From Verrucomicrobiia bacterium (lineage in GTDB: Bacteria > Verrucomicrobiota > Verrucomicrobiia > Opitutales > Cerasicoccaceae): 64,000 nucleotides of DNA. This document shows, piece by piece, positions 27,360-35,668 of the stretch. The stretch's first letter is position 1, and the number at the start of each line of letters is the position of its first letter. A model generated the notes under the pieces. That model saw only the letters and a program-made list of their open reading frames with translations, was not told the DNA's origin and ran no database searches. The position numbers and the translations under genes are program-made. The stretch is from positions 227,432 to 291,431 of the forward strand of contig JAUIAM010000001.1 of the NCBI GenBank assembly GCA_030425485.1. Reading direction: 5' to 3'.

Positions 27360-28400
27360 TTGCGGTGCGGGCCCTGTGCTCTGGCCGGGGAAGAACGTTG
27401 CCGGGACGACGATGTCCTGAAAGTACTCGGTCTTGTCCTCGCTGAGAATGAGTTTCCCCGCGAGACGTCCCATCTCCTCGGGAATCGCCCCGGCGGCGGT
27501 TACGGTGGGCCATTCGGCATCGCGTACGCGGGTGCAGTCCACCGCGGCTACGCTGACCGTGTTACCGACTTCATAGCCATGCTTTTGCAGGCAGGAGATC
27601 GCGCCGCGGGCCATCAGGCCGTTGAAGCAAACCCAGGCTGTCCCGTTTGGTCCCTTGTGCTCCTGGAGAATTTTCTCCGCACACTCAAAGCCTTCTTTCC
27701 AGTCCGCACCGCCAGATTCAGCGACTTGCATGCAGGTCATTTCCGCGTTCCGTGCTTGAAGCGCCGATTGGAAGGATTCGAGTCGGCTGTGATATCGCAT
27801 GGTCCCGGGCGAACCGCCAAGCCAGACGAATTTCCGATGGCCGAGCTCACAGAGGTAGTCGATAAGCTGCACGTTGGCATCCACATCGTTGGCCGAAACC
27901 GAATGGCATACGCCGGGATAGCGTGCGGCCAGGTAGACCACTTTTTTAAAGATACCGGTGAGTCGCTTGACCATGGGCGCGTTGATTTCTCCCATGATGA
28001 CCAGCCCCTGCATGTTAATGCGGGTCTTTTGAAACTGCTTAAAATCCTCCTCGGTCAGTAAGTCTTCCGAGCCGAGGAACACCGTTCGCGCTCCGTGCTC
28101 GTTGAGTGCGTCGTGCAGCCCCTGGTGGACGTGACTGTAGAAGTTGCTCTTGTTGGCCAGGCGCAGGGGCGAGCGCAGAATATAACCGACAGTGACAATG
28201 CCCATTTGCATGCTGTTTGACATGCCCACGCTCATGTCCATGCCGCGTGGAGAGTAGCCGTTGGCCAGCGCGTACTCCCAGATCCGGCTGTAGGATGACT
28301 TCGATATCCCCTCAGTGCGCCCGTTGAGCACCATGGAAACGAGGGTTTGGGAGACTCCCAAATCCACCGCGATTTGCTTTTGTGACAGTCTTTTGGGCAT
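27321..28400 (-). CDS. LacI family transcriptional regulator
   Basis: The 359-residue protein has an N-terminal helix-turn-helix (KRLSQKQIAVDLGVSQTLVSMVLNG, residues about 3-27) and a periplasmic-binding-protein-like ligand domain with LCELGHRKFVWLGG. It is the only regulator in the polyuronate locus and is the likely ligand-controlled regulator of the divergent promoters at 18084 and 23120. A 12-of-16 copy of their palindrome lies upstream of this gene at 28426. The assignment is inference. Confidence 0.9.
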   Translation of the reverse strand: MPKRLSQKQIAVDLGVSQTLVSMVLNGRTEGISKSSYSRIWEYALANGYSPRGMDMSVGMSNSMQMGIVTVGYILRSPLRLANKSNFYSHVHQGLHDALNEHGARTVFLGSEDLLTEEDFKQFQKTRINMQGLVIMGEINAPMVKRLTGIFKKVVYLAARYPGVCHSVSANDVDANVQLIDYLCELGHRKFVWLGGSPGTMRYHSRLESFQSALQARNAEMTCMQVAESGGADWKEGFECAEKILQEHKGPNGTAWVCFNGLMARGAISCLQKHGYEVGNTVSVAAVDCTRVRDAEWPTVTAAGAIPEEMGRLAGKLILSEDKTEYFQDIVVPATFFPGQSTGPAPQLDSLPTKGKATA

Positions 28401-28425
28401 TAGGATGGGCAGGATTTAAATTCTA

Positions 28426-28441
28426 TGGAATAAGTATTAAA
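28426..28441. promoter_or_regulatory. degenerate AT-rich palindrome upstream of lacI-type gene
   Basis: TGGAATAAGTATTAAA matches 12 of 16 positions of the 23120 palindrome, with the right half intact. It lies 26 bases before the LacI start and may be an autoregulatory site. Confidence 0.3.
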
Positions 28442-28553
28442 TGAAATGCCGTTTCTAGGCAAGCACGCATCCCTAAAAGGCACTGCGCCTCAGGAGGCAC
28501 TCAGTCTCTGCATGGAGACTGTCTCGAAGATGTACTAAAATTCAGGAAGACCC

Positions 28554-28582
28554 TTGACCTGATCGTTCGTATGCGAATGATT
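28554..28582 (+). promoter_or_regulatory. candidate promoter with overlapping MarR-type operator
   Basis: TTGACC at 28554-28559 and AATGAT at 28576-28581 are spaced by 16 bases. Overlapping them, 28562-28581 reads ATCGTTCGTATGCGAATGAT, a dyad with 8 of 10 matching pairs. Its position inside the promoter suggests repression by the MarR protein encoded next. Confidence 0.5.
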
Positions 28583-28591
28583 TGTTAACGA

Positions 28592-29185
28592 ATGTCTTTA
28601 TTGCCCGACAAGAAGCCGACCGTGCAGCCTGTGGAGGAGGAAGCGCCTGAGCGGATTCCGCTGGTGCCCAAGGAGCGGTACGATTTGCGTATCTTGAAGT
28701 CGCTTCGTCGCATCATTCGCTCGGTGGACGTGCATTCTCGTCGGTTGGCGCAGGATCACGGTGTGACGGTGCCCCAGTTGCTGTGCTTGTTGAAAATCGA
28801 CGAGCTGGGGGCGCTGACGATACGTGAGCTGGCCGATGAGATTTACCTCAGCCCGAGCACGCTGGTCGGCATTATCGACCGCCTGGAGAAGCACGAACTG
28901 GTCTTCCGCCGCCGCTCCGTGCGGGACCGTCGCAAGGTGCGAATCGAGCTGACGGAAGCGGGCAATACACTTATCGCGAAGTCGCCCTCACCCCTGCAAA
29001 ACGGGCTGGTGGAAGGCATTGAGGAGTTGCCCGAGCTCGAGCGGGCAACCATCGCTTTATCTTTGGAAAAAATACTCGTGCTGATGGAGGGCCTGCCCCT
29101 GACCGGGACACCGGAAGAGTCCGCCCCTATTCTGGAAACAGATGAGGACCTCAAAACGAACAAGAACATCGAACCGAAAGGCTAA
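28592..29185 (+). CDS. MarR family regulator of the betaine operon
   Basis: The 197-residue protein has a winged helix-turn-helix: LTIRELADEIYLSPSTLVGIIDRL, then the basic wing FRRRSVRDRRKVRIELT. It precedes the methyltransferase genes by 5 bases on the same strand, so it is probably part of the operon and autoregulated through the dyad at 28562. MarR proteins of the EctR/CosR type control compatible-solute genes in other bacteria, which supports an osmotic role. The N-terminus is Pro/Glu-rich and not conserved. Confidence 0.88.
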   Translation: MSLLPDKKPTVQPVEEEAPERIPLVPKERYDLRILKSLRRIIRSVDVHSRRLAQDHGVTVPQLLCLLKIDELGALTIRELADEIYLSPSTLVGIIDRLEKHELVFRRRSVRDRRKVRIELTEAGNTLIAKSPSPLQNGLVEGIEELPELERATIALSLEKILVLMEGLPLTGTPEESAPILETDEDLKTNKNIEPKG

Positions 29186-29190
29186 TTTCT

Positions 29191-30015
29191 ATGACTAGCA
29201 AGATCGAATCAATGACGAGCCAGGACTATGGCGAAAACCCGATTGCTGTGCGGGAAACCGGCAAGTACGTGGATGAATACATCGCGGGCTTTGTCGACAA
29301 ATGGGATGAACTGATTGACTGGGACCAGCGTGCTCAGTCCGAGGGGCACTTTTTCATCGATATTCTGAAGGAGCGCGGCGCTAAGAAAGTACTCGATGTC
29401 GCGACGGGGACGGGCTTCCACAGCCTGCGACTTATTCAAGAAGGCTTCGAGGTGGTCAGTGCCGATGGCAGCCCGGAGATGCTGGCCAAGGCTTTCCAGA
29501 ACGCCCGCAAGAATGACGAACTCCTGCGCACCGTGCAGGCGGATTGGCGTTGGCTCAACCGCGATGTGCACGGGAAGTACGATGCCGTTATTTGCCTGGG
29601 CAATTCGTTCACACACTTATTTTCCGAGCGAGATCGCCGCAAAGCACTGGCTGAGTTTTACGCTGCCCTGCGCCACGACGGCATCCTGATCCTCGACCAG
29701 CGTAACTACGACATGATCCTCGACGAGGGGTTCAAGAGCAAGCACACCTACTACTACTGCGGGAACAACGTAAAGGCAGAGCCCGAGCACGTGGACGAGG
29801 GCTTGGCGCGCTTCCGCTACGAGTTTCCGGACGGCAGCTCCTATAACCTGAATATGTGCCCGATTCGCAAGGCCTACGTCGAGAACCTCATGCGCGAGGT
29901 CGGTTTTCAGACCATCACGACCTATGCTGATTTTCAGGAAACCTATAAGCAGGACGACCCGGATTTTTATATCCACGTAGCCGAAAAACGCTATCCCAAC
30001 GAGGACCGATCATGA
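29191..30015 (+). CDS. glycine/sarcosine N-methyltransferase
   Basis: The 274-residue SAM-dependent methyltransferase has motif I VLDVATGTGFHSLRL, an acidic loop VSADGSPEML, and the family signatures CLGNSFTHLF and LDQRNYD. It should convert glycine to sarcosine and then dimethylglycine. The next gene performs the last steps to glycine betaine. The frame begins at ATG 29191, and a second ATG at 29212 is possible. Its stop overlaps the next start as ATGA. Confidence 0.92.
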   Translation: MTSKIESMTSQDYGENPIAVRETGKYVDEYIAGFVDKWDELIDWDQRAQSEGHFFIDILKERGAKKVLDVATGTGFHSLRLIQEGFEVVSADGSPEMLAKAFQNARKNDELLRTVQADWRWLNRDVHGKYDAVICLGNSFTHLFSERDRRKALAEFYAALRHDGILILDQRNYDMILDEGFKSKHTYYYCGNNVKAEPEHVDEGLARFRYEFPDGSSYNLNMCPIRKAYVENLMREVGFQTITTYADFQETYKQDDPDFYIHVAEKRYPNEDRS

Positions 30016-30842
30016 GCGAAGTTGTCGAGCGTACCGAACATTATTACGACAGCAAGGACGCCGATGCATTCTACTACCGCATCTGGGGTGGGGAGGACAT
30101 CCACATCGGCACCTATGAGCGCGAGGGGGAATCCATCTTCGAGGCCAGTCGCCGCACCGTTGAACGCATGGCGGATAAGATCAGTCACTTTCAGGCTGGT
30201 TCGACTGTGTTGGACATCGGCTCGGGCTATGGTGGTGCCGCCCGCTACCTGGCCCAGGAAAAGGGCTACCGCGTACACTGCCTGAACCTGAGCAAAGTCC
30301 AGAACGAGCGCAACCGCCAGATGAACGAGGAGCAGACCCTGTCAGTCCTTGTCGATGTGGTGGATGGAAATTTCGAGAGTCTTCCTTTTGACGAGGGCAG
30401 CATCGACGTTGTCTGGTCGCAGGATGCGATCCTGCACAGCGGTGACCGTAAACAGGTCTTTGCTGAAGTCGACCGCGTGCTCAAGCCCGGAGGGCAGTTT
30501 ATCTTTACCGATCCCATGATGCGCGAAGGGGTAGACCCGGAGGCCTTGCAACCGGTGTTGGACCGCATCCACTTGTCCGACCTGGGCTCCGTTGAGACGT
30601 ATACCGACTATGCCAACCAGCTTGGTTGGAAGCTGCTCGAATACGACGGCTGTACCAACCAGCTTATCAATCATTACTCGGCTGTGCTGGATAATCTCCA
30701 GACCCGCAGCGATGAGTTGGAAAAGGACATCAGCCCTGACTATATCGAAAACATGAAACGCGGGCTGGCGCACTGGATAAATGCGGGCAAAGCCGGGCAT
30801 CTGGCTTGGGGCACCCTTCACTTTGAGAAGCCCGGAGAGTGA
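30012..30842 (+). CDS. sarcosine/dimethylglycine N-methyltransferase
   Basis: The 276-residue methyltransferase has motif I VLDIGSGYGGAARYLA and NLSKVQNERNR, then SIDVVWSQDAILHSGDR and FTDPMM, typical of enzymes that methylate sarcosine and dimethylglycine to betaine. The N-terminal TEHYYDSKDADAFYYRIWGG also fits. It overlaps the previous gene by 4 bases and the transporter gene by 4 bases (GTGA). Confidence 0.92.
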   Translation: MSEVVERTEHYYDSKDADAFYYRIWGGEDIHIGTYEREGESIFEASRRTVERMADKISHFQAGSTVLDIGSGYGGAARYLAQEKGYRVHCLNLSKVQNERNRQMNEEQTLSVLVDVVDGNFESLPFDEGSIDVVWSQDAILHSGDRKQVFAEVDRVLKPGGQFIFTDPMMREGVDPEALQPVLDRIHLSDLGSVETYTDYANQLGWKLLEYDGCTNQLINHYSAVLDNLQTRSDELEKDISPDYIENMKRGLAHWINAGKAGHLAWGTLHFEKPGE

Positions 30843-32374
30843 AGGAAAATAGACCTGAAAGCTTTAAGGAATCCTATCCACGCGACCGGGAGAGCCGCTT
30901 TCACCCGGTCGTCTTCCTGAGCTCGGCGGCCCTCATCATCCTCTTCGTCATCGGTTCGCTGGTCTTTCGCGACTCGGCGTTGCATGCCTTTTCGCTGCTC
31001 AAGGACACGCTGACGAATGCCTTCGACTGGTTCTTCATCGCCGCGGTGAATGCCTTTCTGGTCGTGTGCGTGTACTTCATTTTTTCACGCCACGGAAACA
31101 TTCGCCTGGGTGGGAAGAAGGCCAAGCCGGAGTTTGGCTACCCGACATGGATGAGTATGCTCTTTAGCGCGGGCATGGGTATTGGGCTCGTCTTCTGGTC
31201 GGTAGCCGAGCCCATCATGCACTTTCAGGCTCCGCCGCTGAACGGCATCCCGCCGGAGTCCCCGCGCGCGGCAAACCTTGCCATGGCGGTGACGTACTTC
31301 CACTGGGGGCTGCATGCCTGGGGTATCTATGCGCTCATGGGCCTGGCGCTGGCGTATTTTGCCTACAACAAGGGCTTGCCGCTGACCATCCGTTCGACGC
31401 TGTATCCGCTGCTGGGCAAGAAGGTGGACGGGCCAGTGGGGAACCTCGTGGATATCGTGGCCAGTGTGGCAACGCTGTTCGGGGTGGCGACTTCGCTGGG
31501 CTTTGGCGTGCAGCAGGTCAATGCCGGTCTCAACTACGCCTTTGGGCTTCCGCAGAGCCCGCAAATCCAGGCCGTGCTGATCGGGATCATTACGCTGATT
31601 GCCACGGTCAGCGTGGTGCTGGGGCTCGGGGTTGGGATTCGGCGCCTGAGTGAGGCCAACATGCTGCTGGCTTTGGGGCTCATGCTTTTTATTTTTCTGG
31701 TCGGTCCCACCGTTTACTTTCTGGATGGACTGATTCAAAACATCGGCGCCTACACGGGCTACTTGCTCAAGCTGAGCACCTGGATGGATAGCTATCAGGA
31801 CGATGGCTGGCGCACGAGCTGGACGGTGTTTTATTGGGCCTGGTGGATCGCCTGGTCGCCCTTTGTCGGTATGTTTATCGCGCGTATTTCGCGCGGACGC
31901 ACCATGCGCGAGTTCACCCTCGGCGTGTTGCTGGTGCCGACCGCCCTGACCTTTATCTGGCTAAGCATCTTTGGCAACGCCGCGCTGCATGAATCGCTGA
32001 ACGGCAACGCCGACATTGTGCAGGCAGTCGATGCAAACATGGCCACGGCGCTGTTCGAGCTGTTGAGACATTACCCGTGGGTACAGGGCGTCTCGACCCT
32101 GGCGGTGCTGGTTATCGTGCTCTTTTTCGTAACTTCGTCTGACAGCGGGTCGCTGGTCATCGACATCATCACGGCTGGCGGTCATACCAAGCCTCCCGTG
32201 GCCCAGCGCATATTTTGGGCGGTGACGGAGGGCGTTGTCGCTGCGGTGCTGCTGCTCGTGGGCGGCAAACACGCGCTGACAGCCCTGCAAACCGCGTCCG
32301 TTGCCGCCGGTCTGCCCTTCGCCGTGGTGATTGTGTTCATCACCATCGGTCTGCTGAAAAGCATGGTCAAGTAA
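30839..32374 (+). CDS. BCCT family betaine/choline/carnitine transporter
   Basis: The 511-residue transporter has 12 predicted membrane segments and the BCCT signatures GMGIGLVFWSVAEPIMHF and FYWAWWIAWSPFVGMFIARIS. It should import glycine betaine or a related solute with Na+ or H+. It starts at GTG overlapping the SDMT stop. Its TAA stop is embedded in the inverted repeat shared with the convergent symporter gene. The operon therefore both makes and takes up betaine. Confidence 0.93.
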   Translation: MKENRPESFKESYPRDRESRFHPVVFLSSAALIILFVIGSLVFRDSALHAFSLLKDTLTNAFDWFFIAAVNAFLVVCVYFIFSRHGNIRLGGKKAKPEFGYPTWMSMLFSAGMGIGLVFWSVAEPIMHFQAPPLNGIPPESPRAANLAMAVTYFHWGLHAWGIYALMGLALAYFAYNKGLPLTIRSTLYPLLGKKVDGPVGNLVDIVASVATLFGVATSLGFGVQQVNAGLNYAFGLPQSPQIQAVLIGIITLIATVSVVLGLGVGIRRLSEANMLLALGLMLFIFLVGPTVYFLDGLIQNIGAYTGYLLKLSTWMDSYQDDGWRTSWTVFYWAWWIAWSPFVGMFIARISRGRTMREFTLGVLLVPTALTFIWLSIFGNAALHESLNGNADIVQAVDANMATALFELLRHYPWVQGVSTLAVLVIVLFFVTSSDSGSLVIDIITAGGHTKPPVAQRIFWAVTEGVVAAVLLLVGGKHALTALQTASVAAGLPFAVVIVFITIGLLKSMVK

Positions 32375-32410
32375 GCGCGGCCAGTCCCAAGGTGACTAGC
32401 CTCGCGCTTA
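32372..32410. terminator. inverted repeat spanning two convergent stop codons
   Basis: TAAGCGCG at 32372-32379 pairs with CGCGCTTA at 32403-32410, with further imperfect pairing inside. Each arm contains the stop codon of one of the convergent genes. No T run. Confidence 0.5.
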
Positions 32411-34348
32411 CCAGAATATGACGTATAACCCGAGGGTGAGCACGGCCACCACGATGCCCCAGAACTTCGCCGCGGGGGAGTGGGTCAGCTCGATGTCGGG
32501 ATTGACGGGCATGTCGACGGGCTTCTTGAGCGGATTCACCACCGTCAAAATGGCCAGTACGAGGAGGACGGCTCCAAAGCAGATAGCCATGCGGTTGAGA
32601 AAGGCGATCTCCGGAGCCACGACCTTGAGGGTGCCGTAGAGGACGACATTCAGCAGAATGCCCAGCCAGCCTGCATAGCGCGGGCAGCGGTGGACGAGGA
32701 AGCCAAAGAGGAACACCGCCAGGATGCCCGGACTGAGAAAGCCCTGAAACTCCTGGATAAAGGTGTAGATACCGCCGAACTCCGGGCGCCCGAGATTAGG
32801 AGCGATCATGCAGGCGATGATGACAAAGAGCACCACGCAGACGCGTCCGGCCGACACGAGTTCACGCTGGCTGGCCTTGCGGCGTATCTTGTGGTAGATG
32901 TCCATCGTGGCGATGGTCGAGGCCGAGTTGAGCATCGAAGCCAGCGACGAGACGACTGCGCCAAAAATGGCTGCGAGCACAAACCAGGTGAAGCCGGGCT
33001 TGAGCAGGTTGCGCAGGAGCGTGGGAAAGGCGGCGTCGTAATCGTAACCGACGAGACGCGTGGCCAACGGCAAGTTAGCTGTCTGAGCCGCATCGACCAG
33101 CTTGGCGTTGGCCGCAGTGAGGGTGAGCGGGGTGTGGCCATCTGGGGGTGAGACAGCCTCGGTGCCAACAATCTGACTATTGTGGACGACGATGGCTGCT
33201 GCCTGCTCGGGGTAGAGCCGGGCAAAGTGCTCAGAGAAGGGAAAGACGGTCAGCTCTCCGGCCTCCAGCTCGGTGAGGGCGGCTGCATTCTTGAGCTGCG
33301 CCTGCTCTTGCAGGTCGCTGTTGTAGAGGTGGTACGCCATGATGCCGGGGATGACCACGACGAAGGGGATGATGAGCTTGAGCGCGGCGGCAAAGATGAT
33401 GCCCTTCTGGCCCTCGGCCAACGAGCGCGAGCCCAGGGTGCGCTGCATGATGTACTGGTTGAGCCCCCAGTAGAAAAAGTTTGGTATCCACAGGCCGATC
33501 AGCAGTGCGGTCCAGGGGATGGAGCTGTCGCTGGAGGGGCGGATCATGTGCAACTTGCCGCCGCTACCGTTGGGGCCGTCCACAGCCTCACCTTGAGTCA
33601 GGAGTTGCAGGCGGGCCAGTGCTCCCGCCTGATCGATGTCATCCACGGTAGCGGACGAGGTCGCGACCTTTGTCTGGATAAGGTCTTCGGCGGGCGTATC
33701 GGCCAAGGCTTGAAAGGCAAGGAGCATCACCACGATGCCGCCCAGGATCAAAGCCGAGCCCCAGATGAGGTCTGTCCACGCGCAGGCTTTGAGGCCGCCG
33801 ATAAAGACATAAGCTGCCGCGGCCAGACCGATGGTCCAGCAGCCGAGCGTGAGGTCTCCCAAGTCGAGACCGAGCACCGTTACGCCGCCAAAGAAAACGC
33901 TCATCACCTTGGCCCCGGAGTAAATGACTGAAGCGGTGGGCACGCCAACGAGGATGACCATCGTAGCCACGGCCATGATGGTGCGTGAGAGTACCCCGAA
34001 GCGGTACTCCAGAAATTCCGGAATGGTGTAGATGCCGCACCGCAGGAGACGTGGCAGGAACACGAAGGCAATGACCACGAGGGTAATCGCTGCCATCCAC
34101 TCATAGGATGCGATGGCCATGCCCAGCCAGTCTGCCGCTTGCCCGGACATACCAACGAATTGCTCGGTCGAGATGTTTGCTGCGATCAGCGAGAAGCCGA
34201 CCAGCCACCAGGTCAGGCCGCGTCCGGCCAGAAAGTAATCGCTGGTGTTCTTGGGGCCTTCGGCCTCTTTTGCGCGGCTCTTGAACAGGCCGAATCCAAT
34301 AACGCCGATCACGGCGACGAAAAACAGGACAATATCAATGGGGGACAT
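32408..34348 (-). CDS. sodium/solute symporter (SSS, SGLT-like)
   Basis: The 646-residue transporter opens with a membrane helix, then NTSDYFLAGRGLTWWLVGFSLIAANISTEQFVGMSG, the pattern of sugar-transporting SSS members. About 14 membrane segments follow, with a large extracytoplasmic insert around residues 350-420. It probably imports a sugar from the adjacent glucoside locus. It is 119 bases downstream of the PEP-CTERM gene and separated from it by a terminator. Confidence 0.9.
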   Translation of the reverse strand: MSPIDIVLFFVAVIGVIGFGLFKSRAKEAEGPKNTSDYFLAGRGLTWWLVGFSLIAANISTEQFVGMSGQAADWLGMAIASYEWMAAITLVVIAFVFLPRLLRCGIYTIPEFLEYRFGVLSRTIMAVATMVILVGVPTASVIYSGAKVMSVFFGGVTVLGLDLGDLTLGCWTIGLAAAAYVFIGGLKACAWTDLIWGSALILGGIVVMLLAFQALADTPAEDLIQTKVATSSATVDDIDQAGALARLQLLTQGEAVDGPNGSGGKLHMIRPSSDSSIPWTALLIGLWIPNFFYWGLNQYIMQRTLGSRSLAEGQKGIIFAAALKLIIPFVVVIPGIMAYHLYNSDLQEQAQLKNAAALTELEAGELTVFPFSEHFARLYPEQAAAIVVHNSQIVGTEAVSPPDGHTPLTLTAANAKLVDAAQTANLPLATRLVGYDYDAAFPTLLRNLLKPGFTWFVLAAIFGAVVSSLASMLNSASTIATMDIYHKIRRKASQRELVSAGRVCVVLFVIIACMIAPNLGRPEFGGIYTFIQEFQGFLSPGILAVFLFGFLVHRCPRYAGWLGILLNVVLYGTLKVVAPEIAFLNRMAICFGAVLLVLAILTVVNPLKKPVDMPVNPDIELTHSPAAKFWGIVVAVLTLGLYVIFW

Positions 34349-34421
34349 GCTTGGAAATGGGGTAGGGGGTTATGTGTTAGCACACGGGGCCGCTGCCGCC
34401 TTCAGAGCGGAGTCAAAAAAA

Positions 34422-34445
34422 GCCGTCGGTACGAATACCGACGGC
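34422..34445 (-). terminator. strong rho-independent terminator
   Basis: On the minus strand GCCGTCGGTA, a 4-base loop, and TACCGACGGC form a perfect 10-bp stem followed by seven T. It lies 22 bases after the stop of the PEP-CTERM gene. Confidence 0.92.
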
Positions 34446-34467
34446 CATGTGCCATACCCATATGGGG

Positions 34468-35439
34468 CTAGCTTTGCTTGCGACGGCGGAGCCAGCTGAA
34501 AGCCAGCGCTGCCAGGCCAGCAAGGCCAGCGTAAGTGGAGGGTTCCGGTACGGCCGGACCCGTAAAGAGGTAGCCGCTGCCGCTCTCGGAGAAGCTGATG
34601 TTGCCGATGGCATCATCGTAGCGCAGGCGGCCGTCCGTGGTCAGGAGGAGCGCTTCGCCCTCAGTGATTCCCTCGATGTAGAGGGAGCCCGAGCCGCCAA
34701 TGGTGAAGTTGACGTAGTCGTCCTCGCCAATGGCATAAATGCCCTGAAAGTTGTTGGAGGCAACATTGATGCGACCGCCGGACAAGTCAAAGCTGCTGGC
34801 CTGCGCAGCGTCGTTGAAGGAGATGATAGAGGTGTTCAGCGTGCCTCCACTGATGACCATGTCCCCGTTGATAGCGTTAAACTCACCAATACTTGCCGTG
34901 CCGCCGGAGAGGTGGAAGGTAGCATCGGCGGAGTTGATGATGAAGTTTCCAGCGGTGTTGATGAAGTTCGCCCCTGTGGTCAGGTACATGCTGATATCGC
35001 CGGTCAAGCCCATCGCAATGCTGTTGGTATTGAATGTGCCAGCGATGTTAAACGTCGTACCCGTGCCGATGACGATGTTACCCGCGGTGCCGGTATTAAA
35101 GGAGCCGCCGTTGTTCACATTGAGCGTACCGCCAATGGCCTGAATCCAGGCCACACCGTTGATTTGCTCCCAACTGCCGCCGCTTGTCATCGTGAGCGAA
35201 TTGCCGTTGTTGAGGAAGAAGTCTCCTGCCTGGACGCCGTCATACTCGGCAATGCCACCTACGAAAGCGTTATCGGAGCCTGTTCCGCTGAGGTTGGGTA
35301 CAGAGGCGGGCGTCCAGTTGCTGGCCTCGGACCAGTTGTTGTCGGTACTTCCGTTCCAGGTGATGTCAGCTGCGATAGCAAGCCCGCTACTAAAGACAAG
35401 AGCGGACAGGGTAGTCGGTATCGATTTAGGGATATTCAT
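34468..35439 (-). CDS. PEP-CTERM sorting domain protein
   Basis: The 323-residue protein has a signal peptide (TTLSALVFSSGLAIA), a Gly/Asn/Thr-rich repeat region (ITWNGSTDNNWSEASNW, then repeated GGTLN and GGSFN turns), and the tail VPEP, helix, WLRRRKQS. It resembles the protein at 6800. Its upstream region carries the 15-bp motif at 35507 shared with the nearby glycosidase, LacI and TPR genes, so it likely belongs to the same regulon. Confidence 0.85.
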   Translation of the reverse strand: MNIPKSIPTTLSALVFSSGLAIAADITWNGSTDNNWSEASNWTPASVPNLSGTGSDNAFVGGIAEYDGVQAGDFFLNNGNSLTMTSGGSWEQINGVAWIQAIGGTLNVNNGGSFNTGTAGNIVIGTGTTFNIAGTFNTNSIAMGLTGDISMYLTTGANFINTAGNFIINSADATFHLSGGTASIGEFNAINGDMVISGGTLNTSIISFNDAAQASSFDLSGGRINVASNNFQGIYAIGEDDYVNFTIGGSGSLYIEGITEGEALLLTTDGRLRYDDAIGNISFSESGSGYLFTGPAVPEPSTYAGLAGLAALAFSWLRRRKQS

Positions 35440-35506
35440 GGTTGGGATATATGGGGAGGGGTTATGAGGGAACTATTGTAGCAGTGAGGGGTAAAGTCAA
35501 CTAAAA

Positions 35507-35521
35507 TTGCACTAAATTGCA
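35507..35521. promoter_or_regulatory. LacI-type operator-like motif (copy 1)
   Basis: TTGCACTAAATTGCA, 68 bases upstream of the PEP-CTERM start. Copies lie at 43501, 43546 and 44824. The rest of the 229-base gap to the GH30 gene is AT-rich without another clear feature. Confidence 0.55.
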
Positions 35522-35668
35522 CTAACAATTTTATCTGATTTCAAGTTTATTCAGAAGCAAGGGATTTGCATGAAGTTATCATGGTGTATCCTTATTTCAT
35601 AGGTACTTGCTGTGGTGGTCTTTAAGTTGATCTTTATCCTGTTTAATGAAAAGGGTTTGCGATTTGGA

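Noticed and set aside
34447..35481. 344-codon frame antisense to the PEP-CTERM gene
   Set aside because: Low-complexity Val/Ala/Asp composition mirrors the repeats on the real strand, and the terminator and operator fit the minus-strand gene.
35507..35532. TTGCACTAA repeated twice, read as a tandem repeat
   Set aside because: Copies at 43501, 43546 and 44824 show it is better explained as an operator motif with similar halves.
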